Assembly: GCF_030388245.1 (NCBI RefSeq)
Contig: NZ_CP098360.1
Span: 1,138,501 to 1,202,500, forward strand
Source of the DNA: Paracoccus sp. TOH
GTDB taxonomy: Bacteria > Pseudomonadota > Alphaproteobacteria > Rhodobacterales > Rhodobacteraceae
Length of the DNA: 64,000 nucleotides
Direction: 5' to 3'
Below are positions 44,347-54,950 of the stretch, one piece after another. How positions within the stretch are numbered: position 1 is the stretch's first letter; each line of letters starts with the position of its first letter. The position numbers and the translations under genes were made by a program. The notes below the pieces were generated by a model. It did no database searches. It was not told the DNA's origin and worked only from the letters and a program-made list of their open reading frames with translations.

Positions 44347-45311
44347 TCCGCCACCCGGTATTCCACCAGTTCGGTGCGTTGCAACCAGCCGAAATTGTCA
44401 TCCGAGATCAAGGTCATGCGAATACCCCGCCCGTCATGCCAGACCGAGATCCCCTCAAGATTGTCATATTGCAGCGGCCGGGATTCCAGCAGCACCCGCT
44501 CGTTCGAGACGCCGGTTTCCGACAGGTCGAAGCGGCGAACGCGGGAGCGGAAGCCCAGCAGGCCCTTGAAGTCGCGTTCCAGCAGGTAGAAGCGCCCGTC
44601 CGGGCCGATATCGGCGCCGACCGCCAGCCAGTCGCCCGAGCGCGGGATCGAGAAGGGCTGATCCCATCTGCCGTCCCGCCAGCGCCAGACCGGAAATGGC
44701 CGGGTCAGCGCGCCGGACCGCTCGGGCAGGGTCAAGAGCGTGCCGTCGGGCAGGATCGCCAGCGCCTCCAGCGAGGAATTGCGCTGCATGGTCTTGAACT
44801 CCGGCGGCCGGGGCAGGGGCTTGGCGGGGCTGTCGGCCGTGTCGTGGCGGGCGATGCGGGTCAGCCCCTCGAAGCTGATCCAGAGCGTGCCGTCGGGCGC
44901 GATGGCGAGCCCCTCGCTGTCGCCCTGCCAGCCGGGTTTCAGCGGTTTGCCGGTGCTGTCGCGCAGCCGGGCGCGGCCGGCCAGCTCCAGCCCGCGAATC
45001 CGGCCCTGGGCGTCGCGCTCGACGCTGCCCCAGCGGATGGTGGCGCGGTCCGAAAGCGCGGTGAAGCGGCTGCCGTCGGCGCTGATCTCGATGCCCGAGA
45101 AGCCGCCGAAACTCTCGTCCTCCAGCTGCCAGACATAGGTGGCGACGTAATCGACACGCGGCGCCGCCGAGGGCGCCGGATCGGCCGCGCAGGCCGAGGA
45201 GGCGGAGAGCAGCAGCAGCGACAGCGCCAGACCCGGCAGGCGGCGGGACCGCGCTGCCGCGCCGCCGGCCGGGCCGCCGCGCCTTAGCGGGCGGTGGCGA
45301 CGACCTGGCAT
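44343..45311 (-). CDS. Phytase-like esterase lipoprotein
   Basis: A 322-residue protein with an N-terminal lipoprotein-like signal (SLLLLSASSAC) and a propeller domain of the 'esterase-like activity of phytase' family: LEDESFGGFSGIEIS, GWQGDSEGLAIAPDGTLWISFEG, NSSLEALAILPDGTLLTLPE and the YDNLEGISVW repeat motif. The start at 45311 is the ATG that gives this signal; it overlaps the upstream mepA gene by 28 nt. Substrate unknown; the family was named from weak activity assays. Confidence 0.8.
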   Translation of the reverse strand: MPGRRHRPLRRGGPAGGAAARSRRLPGLALSLLLLSASSACAADPAPSAAPRVDYVATYVWQLEDESFGGFSGIEISADGSRFTALSDRATIRWGSVERDAQGRIRGLELAGRARLRDSTGKPLKPGWQGDSEGLAIAPDGTLWISFEGLTRIARHDTADSPAKPLPRPPEFKTMQRNSSLEALAILPDGTLLTLPERSGALTRPFPVWRWRDGRWDQPFSIPRSGDWLAVGADIGPDGRFYLLERDFKGLLGFRSRVRRFDLSETGVSNERVLLESRPLQYDNLEGISVWHDGRGIRMTLISDDNFGWLQRTELVEYRVAE

Positions 45312-46156
45312 TGACGGGGCATCTCGCTCAGCCGGAAGCTGCGGGGGTGGCGATAGTTCGGGTCGGGCGGCACCGGCTTGACCCGGCTGGGATCGATGCG
45401 GTTCTTGATCCATTCCGCCGCCTCGGCGCAACCGTCGCCGGGCGGCGGCGCGTCCTGCTGCTGGCAGACCGAGCCCGCCGGGCAGGCCATCCGGACATGG
45501 AAGTGATAGTCATGCCCGCCCAGCGGCCGGATCTTGCGCAGATAGCGGCGGTCGCCGGTTTCGGTCTGGCACATCGCCAGCTTGGCCACCGGATCGACGA
45601 AGATGCGTTCGACCCGCGGATCGCGGGCGGCGGCGCGCATGATCGCCATGTGACTGCCGCTCCACAGGCCCGAGGGCGCGGTGCCGGCCCGATTCACCAC
45701 CGATTGCGACGAGATCCGCTCGCGCTGCGCCGCGGTCAGGCGCAGGCTTTGCGGCGGCAGCATCCAGACATCGGCATCAAGGCCGGACTGGTGGCTGGCA
45801 TGGCCCGAGGTCATCGGGCCGCCGCGCGGCTGGCCCATGTCGCCGATGTAAAGCCCCTGCCAGCCGGCCTGGCGCGCGGCCTGCGACAGGCCGATCAGGA
45901 AGCCGACCAGTTCGGGATGGCCCCAATTGCGGTTCCTCGACAGGCGCATCGCCTGCCAGGTCGGGCCGGATTCCGGCAGCTGCACGGCCCCCGAGACGCA
46001 GCCCTTGGAGTAGAACCCGATCGAGACGGGGGCGCCGCCGGTCGGGCCGGGAACCGCGCCGAAGACGCTGCGGGCCAGCGGGTCGGCCCCGGCGGGTTGC
46101 ACGAGGCCAAGCCCGGTCAATGCCAGCACGGCGGCGGTCAGGAATTTGCGGATCAC
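45284..46156 (-). CDS. mepA: Penicillin-insensitive murein endopeptidase MepA
   Basis: A 290-residue periplasmic LAS-family metallopeptidase that cleaves D-Ala-meso-DAP cross-links in peptidoglycan. The start is a GTG at 46156 following GGAGAGG. A signal peptide ends at VQPAGADP. Metal-ligand motifs are GHASHQSGLDADVW and GGHDYHFHVRM. The GTGA overlap with the upstream MFS gene shows they are in one operon. Confidence 0.93.
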   Translation of the reverse strand: MIRKFLTAAVLALTGLGLVQPAGADPLARSVFGAVPGPTGGAPVSIGFYSKGCVSGAVQLPESGPTWQAMRLSRNRNWGHPELVGFLIGLSQAARQAGWQGLYIGDMGQPRGGPMTSGHASHQSGLDADVWMLPPQSLRLTAAQRERISSQSVVNRAGTAPSGLWSGSHMAIMRAAARDPRVERIFVDPVAKLAMCQTETGDRRYLRKIRPLGGHDYHFHVRMACPAGSVCQQQDAPPPGDGCAEAAEWIKNRIDPSRVKPVPPDPNYRHPRSFRLSEMPRQCQVVATAR

Positions 46157-47511
46157 TGCTCGGCCTCTCCTTTTGCTTTGACCCAAACTAGCAGAATCAG
46201 CGCCAGAAGGAACATCCCGATAAGCGGAGAGATGCCGAGCCGTTGGCTTCCGGTCACATCCGTCACCGCGGCGATCAGCAGCGGCGCCAGGAACGCCGTC
46301 GCCTTGCCCGACAGCGCGTAGAGGCCGAAGGCCTCGGTGGCGCGCTCGGGCGTGGTGTGGCGCACCATCATCGTGCGGCTGGCCGATTGCAGCGCCCCCC
46401 CCGCGCCGCCGATCAGCGCACCGCAGAGGAAGAACAGCGCGTCGGGCAGGCGCGAGCCCTCGGCCAGCGGCAGGCCCAGCACCTGCTCGCGGCTCATGCC
46501 GGTCAGCAGCACGCAGACCCCGGCCAGCACCAGCGTGCAGGCGACGATCACCGGCTTCGGCCCCCAGCGCCGGTCGGCGCGGCCGCCGATCCAGCTGATG
46601 ACGGCGGCCGAGACGGCGCTGACCACGCCGAAGACCCCGGCCAGGAACACCGGCCAGCCCAGCACCGTGCCGGCATAGACGCCGCCAAAGGCGTAAAGCG
46701 CGTTCAGCGCATCGCGCGAGAACATCGACGAGACCAGCCAGGCCGCCAGCGAATGCCGCCAGCGCAGGCTGGCCAGCAATTGCGCCAGCGCCCGCATCGC
46801 CGCACCCGGCCGCACCGGCCGGCGCGGTCCCGGCGTCTCGGGCACCCAGAGCGCGAAGGGGATCATGAAGACCAGATACCACAGCGCGGTGAACGGCCCC
46901 GCCGCCCGCGTGCCCTCGCGCAGGCCCGGATCAAGGCCCAGCACCGGGGGGATCCCCAGCATGGTGCGGCCGGTCTGCGGGTTCTCGGCCAGGCACAGCA
47001 GCACCACCGCCAGAGCGATCACCCCGCCGAGATAGCCGAAGGCGAAGCCCGAGCCCGAGACGCGGCCGATCTCGTCATGCGGTGCCAGCCCCGGCAGCAG
47101 GGCATTGGTGAAGATGGTGGCGAATTCCATGCCGATCAGCCCGATGCCGAAGCTGATGATTGCCAGATGCAGGTTCGGTTGGTCCGGCATCAGCAGCCAC
47201 AGCCCCCAGGCGCCGGCCATGTAGAAGGCGGAAAAGATCCAGACCCAGACCAGCCGCCGCCCGCTATTGTCGGCGATGGCGCCCAGCACCGGGGCGAGGA
47301 CGGCGATGATGACGCCGCAGATGCCCAGCCCGTAGCCCCAGAGCGACTGCGCCGCCGCCCCCGCCGCCTCGGGCGTCATGCCCTGCGCGATATAGTGCTG
47401 GCGGGCGACCTCGGCGTAATAGACCGGGAAGATGAAGGTCATCAGCAGCGTCGCGAAGGGCTGGCTGGCCCAGTCGAAGAACCACCAGCCCCAGATCCGC
47501 CTGCGTTCCAT
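46153..47511 (-). CDS. MFS transporter, UMF1 family
   Basis: A 452-residue membrane protein with about twelve helices. The N-terminal ERRRIWGWWFFDWASQPFATL matches the UMF1/Atg22-like family of MFS permeases. The start at 47511 begins at this conserved motif. Substrate is unknown; vacuolar Atg22 members export amino acids. It lies upstream of mepA on one strand, which raises the possibility that it moves cell-wall peptides or amino acids. Confidence 0.85.
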   Translation of the reverse strand: MERRRIWGWWFFDWASQPFATLLMTFIFPVYYAEVARQHYIAQGMTPEAAGAAAQSLWGYGLGICGVIIAVLAPVLGAIADNSGRRLVWVWIFSAFYMAGAWGLWLLMPDQPNLHLAIISFGIGLIGMEFATIFTNALLPGLAPHDEIGRVSGSGFAFGYLGGVIALAVVLLCLAENPQTGRTMLGIPPVLGLDPGLREGTRAAGPFTALWYLVFMIPFALWVPETPGPRRPVRPGAAMRALAQLLASLRWRHSLAAWLVSSMFSRDALNALYAFGGVYAGTVLGWPVFLAGVFGVVSAVSAAVISWIGGRADRRWGPKPVIVACTLVLAGVCVLLTGMSREQVLGLPLAEGSRLPDALFFLCGALIGGAGGALQSASRTMMVRHTTPERATEAFGLYALSGKATAFLAPLLIAAVTDVTGSQRLGISPLIGMFLLALILLVWVKAKGEAEQ

Positions 47512-47589
47512 GATGGTTCCCCGCCCTTGGAGGTGCGCCGAAGCGCGCCCTGTGTCCCGCCGTTCGGGGCGCATAAGGCCCCAGCGCGG

Positions 47590-48162
47590 TCAGGCTGGCA
47601 AGTCGGCATTCCGGTCGGCTGGGGTAGTCGGCGGCAGCACCGGCGGCCAGGGCCGCTCGGCATCCGCGGCGATCCAGGCCTGGACCCAGCCCGGCAGCGC
47701 GGGGCTTTCCGGGTCGCGCCCGGCCGCCTGCATCAGCCGCGCCGGCGCGACGATGCCCTGGGCCGAGGTGATGGCGCCGCGCAGCAGCATGTGGTTGCAG
47801 CACTCGCCCGCCCGCCACATGCTCTGTTCCATGTAAAGGAAGCGCGCGTCCCAGCCCAGCGTGCGCGAGACCATGGTGAAGCGCTGGAATCCCTTGATCC
47901 GCCGCCGGTAGCGCACGGTGTTCCCGGCCACGGTGATGCCCCAGCCGTTTTCGCGCATCGTGCCGATGATGCCGGTGCGGACCGCCATCGGCAGCCGGCC
48001 CAGGTCGTAAAGCGTCAGGGTGCGGCCGTTGTTCAGCTCGATCCACGGGTCCAGATCCCAGGGCCAGCAGCGATGGGTCGAGACATGCGCGTCCAGCACC
48101 CCGATCCGGGGGCTGCGGCGGAACTTCAGCATCTCCTTGGCAAAGCGGAGCATGGGATACAT
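47590..48162 (-). CDS. Thioesterase-like protein (THEM6/4HBT family)
   Basis: A 190-residue protein with a hot-dog fold signature: THRCWPWDLDPWIELNNGRTLTLYDLGR, followed by RIKGFQRFTMVSRTLGWDARFLYMEQSM. This matches the THEM6-type acyl-CoA thioesterase family found in many Rhodobacterales. The catalytic Asp usual to 4HBT enzymes is not certain here. It is first in the minus-strand cluster. Confidence 0.8.
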   Translation of the reverse strand: MYPMLRFAKEMLKFRRSPRIGVLDAHVSTHRCWPWDLDPWIELNNGRTLTLYDLGRLPMAVRTGIIGTMRENGWGITVAGNTVRYRRRIKGFQRFTMVSRTLGWDARFLYMEQSMWRAGECCNHMLLRGAITSAQGIVAPARLMQAAGRDPESPALPGWVQAWIAADAERPWPPVLPPTTPADRNADLPA

Positions 48163-48308
48163 GGGCGGCTTCCTTCTGCCTTGGACAACGCGGCGGGGGC
48201 TAGCGGCGGCCTGCCGGGGCGTCAATCGGAACGCTGCGGCCATGCTTGCAGCTTGCGCAACGCGGATGCCTGCCTTACCTGTCCGGGGAACAGCCGGAAG
48301 GGAATGGA

Positions 48309-48602
48309 ATGGGCACGCTCTACGAAGCCTTGATGCTGATACTCGACGTGGTCTGGTTCGTGATGATCGCCCATATCATCATGTCCTGGCTGATCAACTT
48401 CCAGGTGCTGAACCTGCGCCAGCCGCTGATCTGGCAGATCTGGAACGGGCTCAATCGCCTGCTGGAGCCGATCTACGCGCCGGTGCGCAGGATCCTGCCC
48501 AATACCGGCGGGCTGGATCTGGCGCCGCTGGTGGTGTTCATCGCCATCATCATCCTGCAGCGCGCGCTCGCCAACAACGCCGGCTGGTTCTACGGCTTCT
48601 AG
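48309..48602 (+). CDS. YggT family membrane protein
   Basis: A 97-residue protein with two transmembrane helices (about 5-25 and 62-88) and the PIYAPVRRILPNTGGLDLAPLVVF motif of YggT. The role is not well defined; family members affect cell-shape or osmotic-stress functions. The start follows a GGAAGGG site and the stop codon TAG directly touches the recQ ATG, so the two genes are co-expressed. Confidence 0.88.
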   Translation: MGTLYEALMLILDVVWFVMIAHIIMSWLINFQVLNLRQPLIWQIWNGLNRLLEPIYAPVRRILPNTGGLDLAPLVVFIAIIILQRALANNAGWFYGF

Positions 48603-50636
<2,034 letters not shown>

Positions 50637-50642
50637 GCCCGG

Positions 50643-50744
50643 CTAGAGGCTGATGCACAGCTTGCAGGTGCGGCAGGTGCAGATCGAGTCGCAGCCCGCC
50701 AGCGGCAAAAGCAGCAGCAGGGCCAGCAGCAGGTTTCGGATCAT
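50643..50744 (-). CDS. 33-residue cysteine-rich lipoprotein
   Basis: A tiny gene with an AAGGGG ribosome site (overlapping the RND stop region). The peptide has a short hydrophobic signal (MIRNLLLALLLLLPLAG) and a lipobox Cys18 (PLAGC), then a mature tail CDSICTCRTCKLCISL with five cysteines in 16 residues. Such spacing (C-x3-C-x-C-x2-C-x2-C) suggests metal or redox chemistry at the membrane. It starts 13 nt after the RND stop and is probably the last gene of the efflux operon. Entericidin-like toxins are similarly short, but the Cys pattern is unlike them. Confidence 0.6.
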   Translation of the reverse strand: MIRNLLLALLLLLPLAGCDSICTCRTCKLCISL

Positions 50745-50757
50745 CGGCCTTTTCCCC

Positions 50758-53700
50758 TTATTGATGCGCCGCGGCGCGGGCGCGGTCCTCGGCGCCGGGC
50801 ATGGGATCGCCCTCGGGCGGTCGCACGCCGAACACCGCGCAGTAAAGCGCCGGAACGAAGATCAGCGTGACCAGCGTGCCGGCGATGATGCCGCCCATCA
50901 TCGCGAAGGCCATCGGTCCCCAGAACACCTGCCGCGAGATCGGGATCAGCGCCAGACTGGCCGCCGCCGCCGTCAGCAGGATCGGCCGGGCGCGGCTGTC
51001 CGAGGCCTCGAACACGGCGTTCCAGCGGGAATGGCCCTGGGCGATCAGCACCTGGATCTCGTGCACCAGGATCACCGAGTTGCGGATCAGGATGCCGATC
51101 AGCGCCAGGATGCCCAGGATGGCGACGAAGCCCATCGGCACCCCGAAAGGCAAAAGCGCCGCGACCACGCCGATCAGCCCCAGCGGCGCCGCGGCAAAGA
51201 CGATGAAGGACAGCCGGAAGCCCTGCATCTGCACCATGACCAGCAATGCCATGACCAGCAGCATGACCGGGACCACCGCCGCGATCGGCTCCTGGCTTTC
51301 GGCCGAGGTCTCGACCGTGCCGCCGACCGCCAGCCTGACGCCGGCGGGCAGGGTGCTTTGGAACGCAGCCACCCGGTCGGCCAGGGCCGCGACCAGCGTG
51401 GCGGGCTGGTCCTTGCTGGCGATGTCGGCCTTGACCGTTACCGTCGGCAAGCCGTCGCGCTGCATGATCAGCGGCTGCTCGGTACCGTATTCCAGCTTGG
51501 CCAGCGAGGCGAGCGGGATCGGCGTGCCGGTCGGTGTCGCCAGTTGCAGGTTCTGGATCGATTCCACCGACTCGCGATCCGCCTGCGCGCCCCGCGCGGT
51601 GACGTTGATCAGGAAGATCCCGTCGCGAAGCTGGGTGATGGTCCGGCCGGTGAAGGTGCCCGAAAGCGCGCCCGAGATATCCTCGTTCGTCAGCCCCAGC
51701 CGCCGGGCCTGGTCCTGGTTGACCTGCAGCCGCACCACGCGGGCGGGCTCGCTCCAGTCCAGCGCGATGTCGCGCAGCCGCGGCTCGGTCGCCAGAACCG
51801 CCGCCAGGTCGCGCGCCGCGTCCCGGGCCTGGTCGGGATCCGCGGCCGAGACCCGGTATTGCACCGGCTTGCCGACCGGCGGCCCGATCTCGAGATTCTT
51901 CACGTAAAGATCGGTGCCGACCAGCTGGTTGCGGCCGAACTCCACCAGCCTGGCCTTGAGCCGGTCGCGCGCCGCAAGGTCGGGGGTCTGGATCACGATC
52001 TGGCCCATATAGGGGCCCGGCGTCGGCACATCCATCGACAACACGAAGCGCGGTGCGCCGCGGCCGACATAGGTGGTCCAGAACAGCGCGTCCTGTTCGC
52101 CGGCCAGCATCGTCTCGATCCGGGCCATGTCGGCGTCGGTCTTAGCGATCGAGGCATTGGCGCGTTCGGTCACGTCCACGATGATTTCGGTCCGGTCCGA
52201 GGTCGGGAAGAACTGCTGCTCGACGAAGCGCATGCCGAAGACCGAGGCACCGAAGACCGCCAGGGTGATGGCGATGGTCGGCCACTTGTGCTGCATGCCC
52301 CAGAGCAGCAGCCCGTGGAAACGCCGCCGCAGCCAGCCCGGACCCTCGGCCGCGTGCTTCATGCGGGCGGGCAGCAGCGTCACGCCCAGCAGCGGCGCGA
52401 ACAGCACCGCCACGATCCAGCTGACGATCAGCGAGACGGCGATGACCACGAACAGCGAAAAGGTGAACTCGCCCGCCGCCGAATTGTTCAGTCCGATGGG
52501 GATGAAGCCCGCCACCGTGACCAGCGTGCCGGTCAGCATCGGGAAGGCGATGGAGCTCCAGGCGTAGCTGGCGGCGCGCTCGAGGCTGTCGCCGACCTCG
52601 AGGCGCGAGATCATCGTCTCGATGGCGATCATCGCGTCGTCGACCAGAAGCCCCAGCGCGATGATCAGCGCCCCCAGCGAGATGCGCTGCAGGGTGATGC
52701 CGTAGAGGTCCAGGATCACGAAGGTGATCGCCAGCACCAGCGGGATGGTCAGCGTCACCACCAGCCCGGCGCGCAGGCCCAGGCTGACGAAGCTGACCAG
52801 CAGCACGATGGCGACCGCCTCGGCCAGGGCCTGCACGAAATGGCCGACGGCCTCGTCCACCACATGCGGCTGGTCGGCGAACTTGGCCATCTCGATGCCG
52901 ATAGGCAGGCTGCGCGCCACCCCGGCCATCAGCGCGTCGACCTGCTTGCCGAATTCCAGGATGTTGCCGCCGTCGCGCATGCCGATCTGCAAGCCGATGG
53001 CCTCGCGGCCGTTATAGCGGAACAGCGCGCTGGGCGGATCCTCGTAGCCGCGCCGGACGGTCGCCACGTCGCCGATGTTGAAGAAACGGTCGCCCACCCG
53101 CAGGTTCACCGCCGCGATCGAGGCCGCGTCGTCGAACTGCCCGCCGACGCGCACCAGCACCTGCTCCGGCCCCGCCTGCACGATGCCCGAGGGGGTGATG
53201 GCGTTCTGCACCGCCAGCGTCTGCACCACCTGGTTGTGGTTCAGTCCCAGCGCCGCCAGCCGGGCCGAGGAGAATTCCAGGTAGATCTGTTCCTTGCGCA
53301 CGCCCAGCAACGAGGTCTTGCCGGCCATCGGCAGGGCCTGGACCTGCTTGCGGATATCCTCGACCCTGTCGCGCAGCTCGCGCTGGGTGAAGCCGTCCGA
53401 GGTGAAGGCGAAGATGTTGCCGAACACGTCCCCGAAATCGTCGTTGAACTGGAAGCCTTGGAATTCATGGGGAAATTCTGGGCGGATGTCCGACATCATG
53501 CTGCGGACCCGTTTCCACACTTCCGGCACCTGGGGGCCGCGGATCGTCGGGTCCAGTTCCAGATAGACGATGGACTGGCCGGGCATGGTGACCGAGCGGG
53601 TGAATTTCAGCTCGTCCAGCTCCTCGAGTTTGGTCTCGATCCGGGTGGTGACCTGATCCAGCGTGTCCTCGATGGTGGCGCCGGGCAGCGAGGCGCTGAT

Positions 53701-53853
53701 CACCATGATCTTGATGGTGAAGTTCGGGTCCTCCTCGCGGCCCAGACGCAGATAGCCGAGCGTGCCCGCCACCATCGAGACGATCAGCAGGAACCACACC
53801 AGAGAACGGTGGTGCAGCGCCCAGTCGGAAAGGTTGAAGCCGCGTCCCGTCAT
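50758..53853 (-). CDS. RND efflux transporter permease (HAE1-like)
   Basis: A 1031-residue proton-driven inner membrane pump with twelve predicted helices and two large periplasmic loops. Landmarks are the N-terminal LGREEDPNFTIKIM motif, the proton-relay pair in GLLVDDAMI, and repeated MVVxxF-type helices. It overlaps an adaptor gene by 4 nt. Substrate unknown; no outer membrane channel (TolC-like) is encoded in the window. Confidence 0.93.
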   Translation of the reverse strand: MTGRGFNLSDWALHHRSLVWFLLIVSMVAGTLGYLRLGREEDPNFTIKIMVISASLPGATIEDTLDQVTTRIETKLEELDELKFTRSVTMPGQSIVYLELDPTIRGPQVPEVWKRVRSMMSDIRPEFPHEFQGFQFNDDFGDVFGNIFAFTSDGFTQRELRDRVEDIRKQVQALPMAGKTSLLGVRKEQIYLEFSSARLAALGLNHNQVVQTLAVQNAITPSGIVQAGPEQVLVRVGGQFDDAASIAAVNLRVGDRFFNIGDVATVRRGYEDPPSALFRYNGREAIGLQIGMRDGGNILEFGKQVDALMAGVARSLPIGIEMAKFADQPHVVDEAVGHFVQALAEAVAIVLLVSFVSLGLRAGLVVTLTIPLVLAITFVILDLYGITLQRISLGALIIALGLLVDDAMIAIETMISRLEVGDSLERAASYAWSSIAFPMLTGTLVTVAGFIPIGLNNSAAGEFTFSLFVVIAVSLIVSWIVAVLFAPLLGVTLLPARMKHAAEGPGWLRRRFHGLLLWGMQHKWPTIAITLAVFGASVFGMRFVEQQFFPTSDRTEIIVDVTERANASIAKTDADMARIETMLAGEQDALFWTTYVGRGAPRFVLSMDVPTPGPYMGQIVIQTPDLAARDRLKARLVEFGRNQLVGTDLYVKNLEIGPPVGKPVQYRVSAADPDQARDAARDLAAVLATEPRLRDIALDWSEPARVVRLQVNQDQARRLGLTNEDISGALSGTFTGRTITQLRDGIFLINVTARGAQADRESVESIQNLQLATPTGTPIPLASLAKLEYGTEQPLIMQRDGLPTVTVKADIASKDQPATLVAALADRVAAFQSTLPAGVRLAVGGTVETSAESQEPIAAVVPVMLLVMALLVMVQMQGFRLSFIVFAAAPLGLIGVVAALLPFGVPMGFVAILGILALIGILIRNSVILVHEIQVLIAQGHSRWNAVFEASDSRARPILLTAAAASLALIPISRQVFWGPMAFAMMGGIIAGTLVTLIFVPALYCAVFGVRPPEGDPMPGAEDRARAAAHQ

Positions 53854-54950
53854 GGTGTCACGCTTTGTCCCACGGATTGGCCCTCGGTCAGCGAATGGAT
53901 GCCGCGGATCACCACCTCCTCGCCTGGTGACAGGCCGGATTCGACGGTGACGCGGCCATTGAGCGCCGGTCCCGGGACGGCGATCCGGCGCAGCGCCACC
54001 CTGGCGTCTTCGCCGGTGCGGGTCACGACCCAGACATGCGGGGCGCCGTCGCGTTCCAGGACGGCTGCCTCGGGCAATGCCAGGCGGGTGGCGGCCTTGC
54101 TGCTGGGCCGGGCGCGGACCAGGGCGCCCAGGCGAAGATCGGCATCGTCCTGAAGCGCCAGGTGAATCCGCCGGGTTCGGGTGACGGCATCGGCCACCGG
54201 CTCGATCAACGAGACGGTGGCGGGCAGCAGGCGGTCGGGATCGCTCTCGGACCAGACCTCGTAGGGATCGCCGTGCCTTATCCGCGACAGCGCGATGTCG
54301 GGCAGGTCGATCACCGCCTCGATGCCCTTCTGGGTGGAAAGCTGGACCACGGGTTCGCCCGCGCTCACCACCGCGCCGGCATTCGCGAAGACGGCGCTGA
54401 TCACCCCGTTGAAAGGCGCCCGCATCTCGGCGAAACCCTCGGCGTCGCGGGCGCGGATCAGCTCGGATTCGGCCTGCTGTTCGGCGGCTCGGGCGGCGAT
54501 CAGCGCGCGCTCGACCTGTTCCAGCTGCGCGGCCGAGGCGACATTGCGCTGCGCCAGCGCCCGGGTTCGGTCGGCGCTGGCCTGGGCGGTGCGCAGCTCG
54601 ACCGTCGCGGCATCGACCGCGGCCTGGGCGGCGCGAACGTCGCCCCGCAGATCCTCGGGGTTGAGCGTGGCCAGCACCTGGCCCTTGCGGACGGCATCGC
54701 CGATATCGACATTGCGCGCCGTCACCCGGCCCAGGGTCTGAAAACCCAGCGCCACCTCGATGCGGGCCGCGATCACGCCCGGCATCGAAGGACCGGCGGT
54801 CATGTCGTCGCTGACGACGGTGCTGACCACCGGGCGCGGCGCCGGCTCGGGCGCGGGCGGGGGCTTGCGCCAGGGCAGATCGAAGGCCGGCGCGCCCTGG
54901 GCGAGCACCAGCGACAGCAGCAGGGCAAGGGCTACCGGCTTGCGCATCAT
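53850..54950 (-). CDS. Efflux RND periplasmic adaptor subunit
   Basis: A 366-residue membrane fusion protein (HlyD/AcrA-like). A signal peptide ends at QGAPAFD. The lipoyl-like halves (VTARNVDIGDAVRKGQVLATL and APFNGVISAVFANAG) flank a coiled-coil hairpin (about residues 110-170). It lies between the pump and another adaptor, with 4-nt overlaps on both sides. Confidence 0.92.
   Translation of the reverse strand: MMRKPVALALLLSLVLAQGAPAFDLPWRKPPPAPEPAPRPVVSTVVSDDMTAGPSMPGVIAARIEVALGFQTLGRVTARNVDIGDAVRKGQVLATLNPEDLRGDVRAAQAAVDAATVELRTAQASADRTRALAQRNVASAAQLEQVERALIAARAAEQQAESELIRARDAEGFAEMRAPFNGVISAVFANAGAVVSAGEPVVQLSTQKGIEAVIDLPDIALSRIRHGDPYEVWSESDPDRLLPATVSLIEPVADAVTRTRRIHLALQDDADLRLGALVRARPSSKAATRLALPEAAVLERDGAPHVWVVTRTGEDARVALRRIAVPGPALNGRVTVESGLSPGEEVVIRGIHSLTEGQSVGQSVTP

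Noticed and set aside
50653-54153. Open frame over 1100 codons opposite the RND pump
   Set aside because: Antisense to a fully recognisable RND transporter; sequence is His/Gln/Arg-rich shadow.
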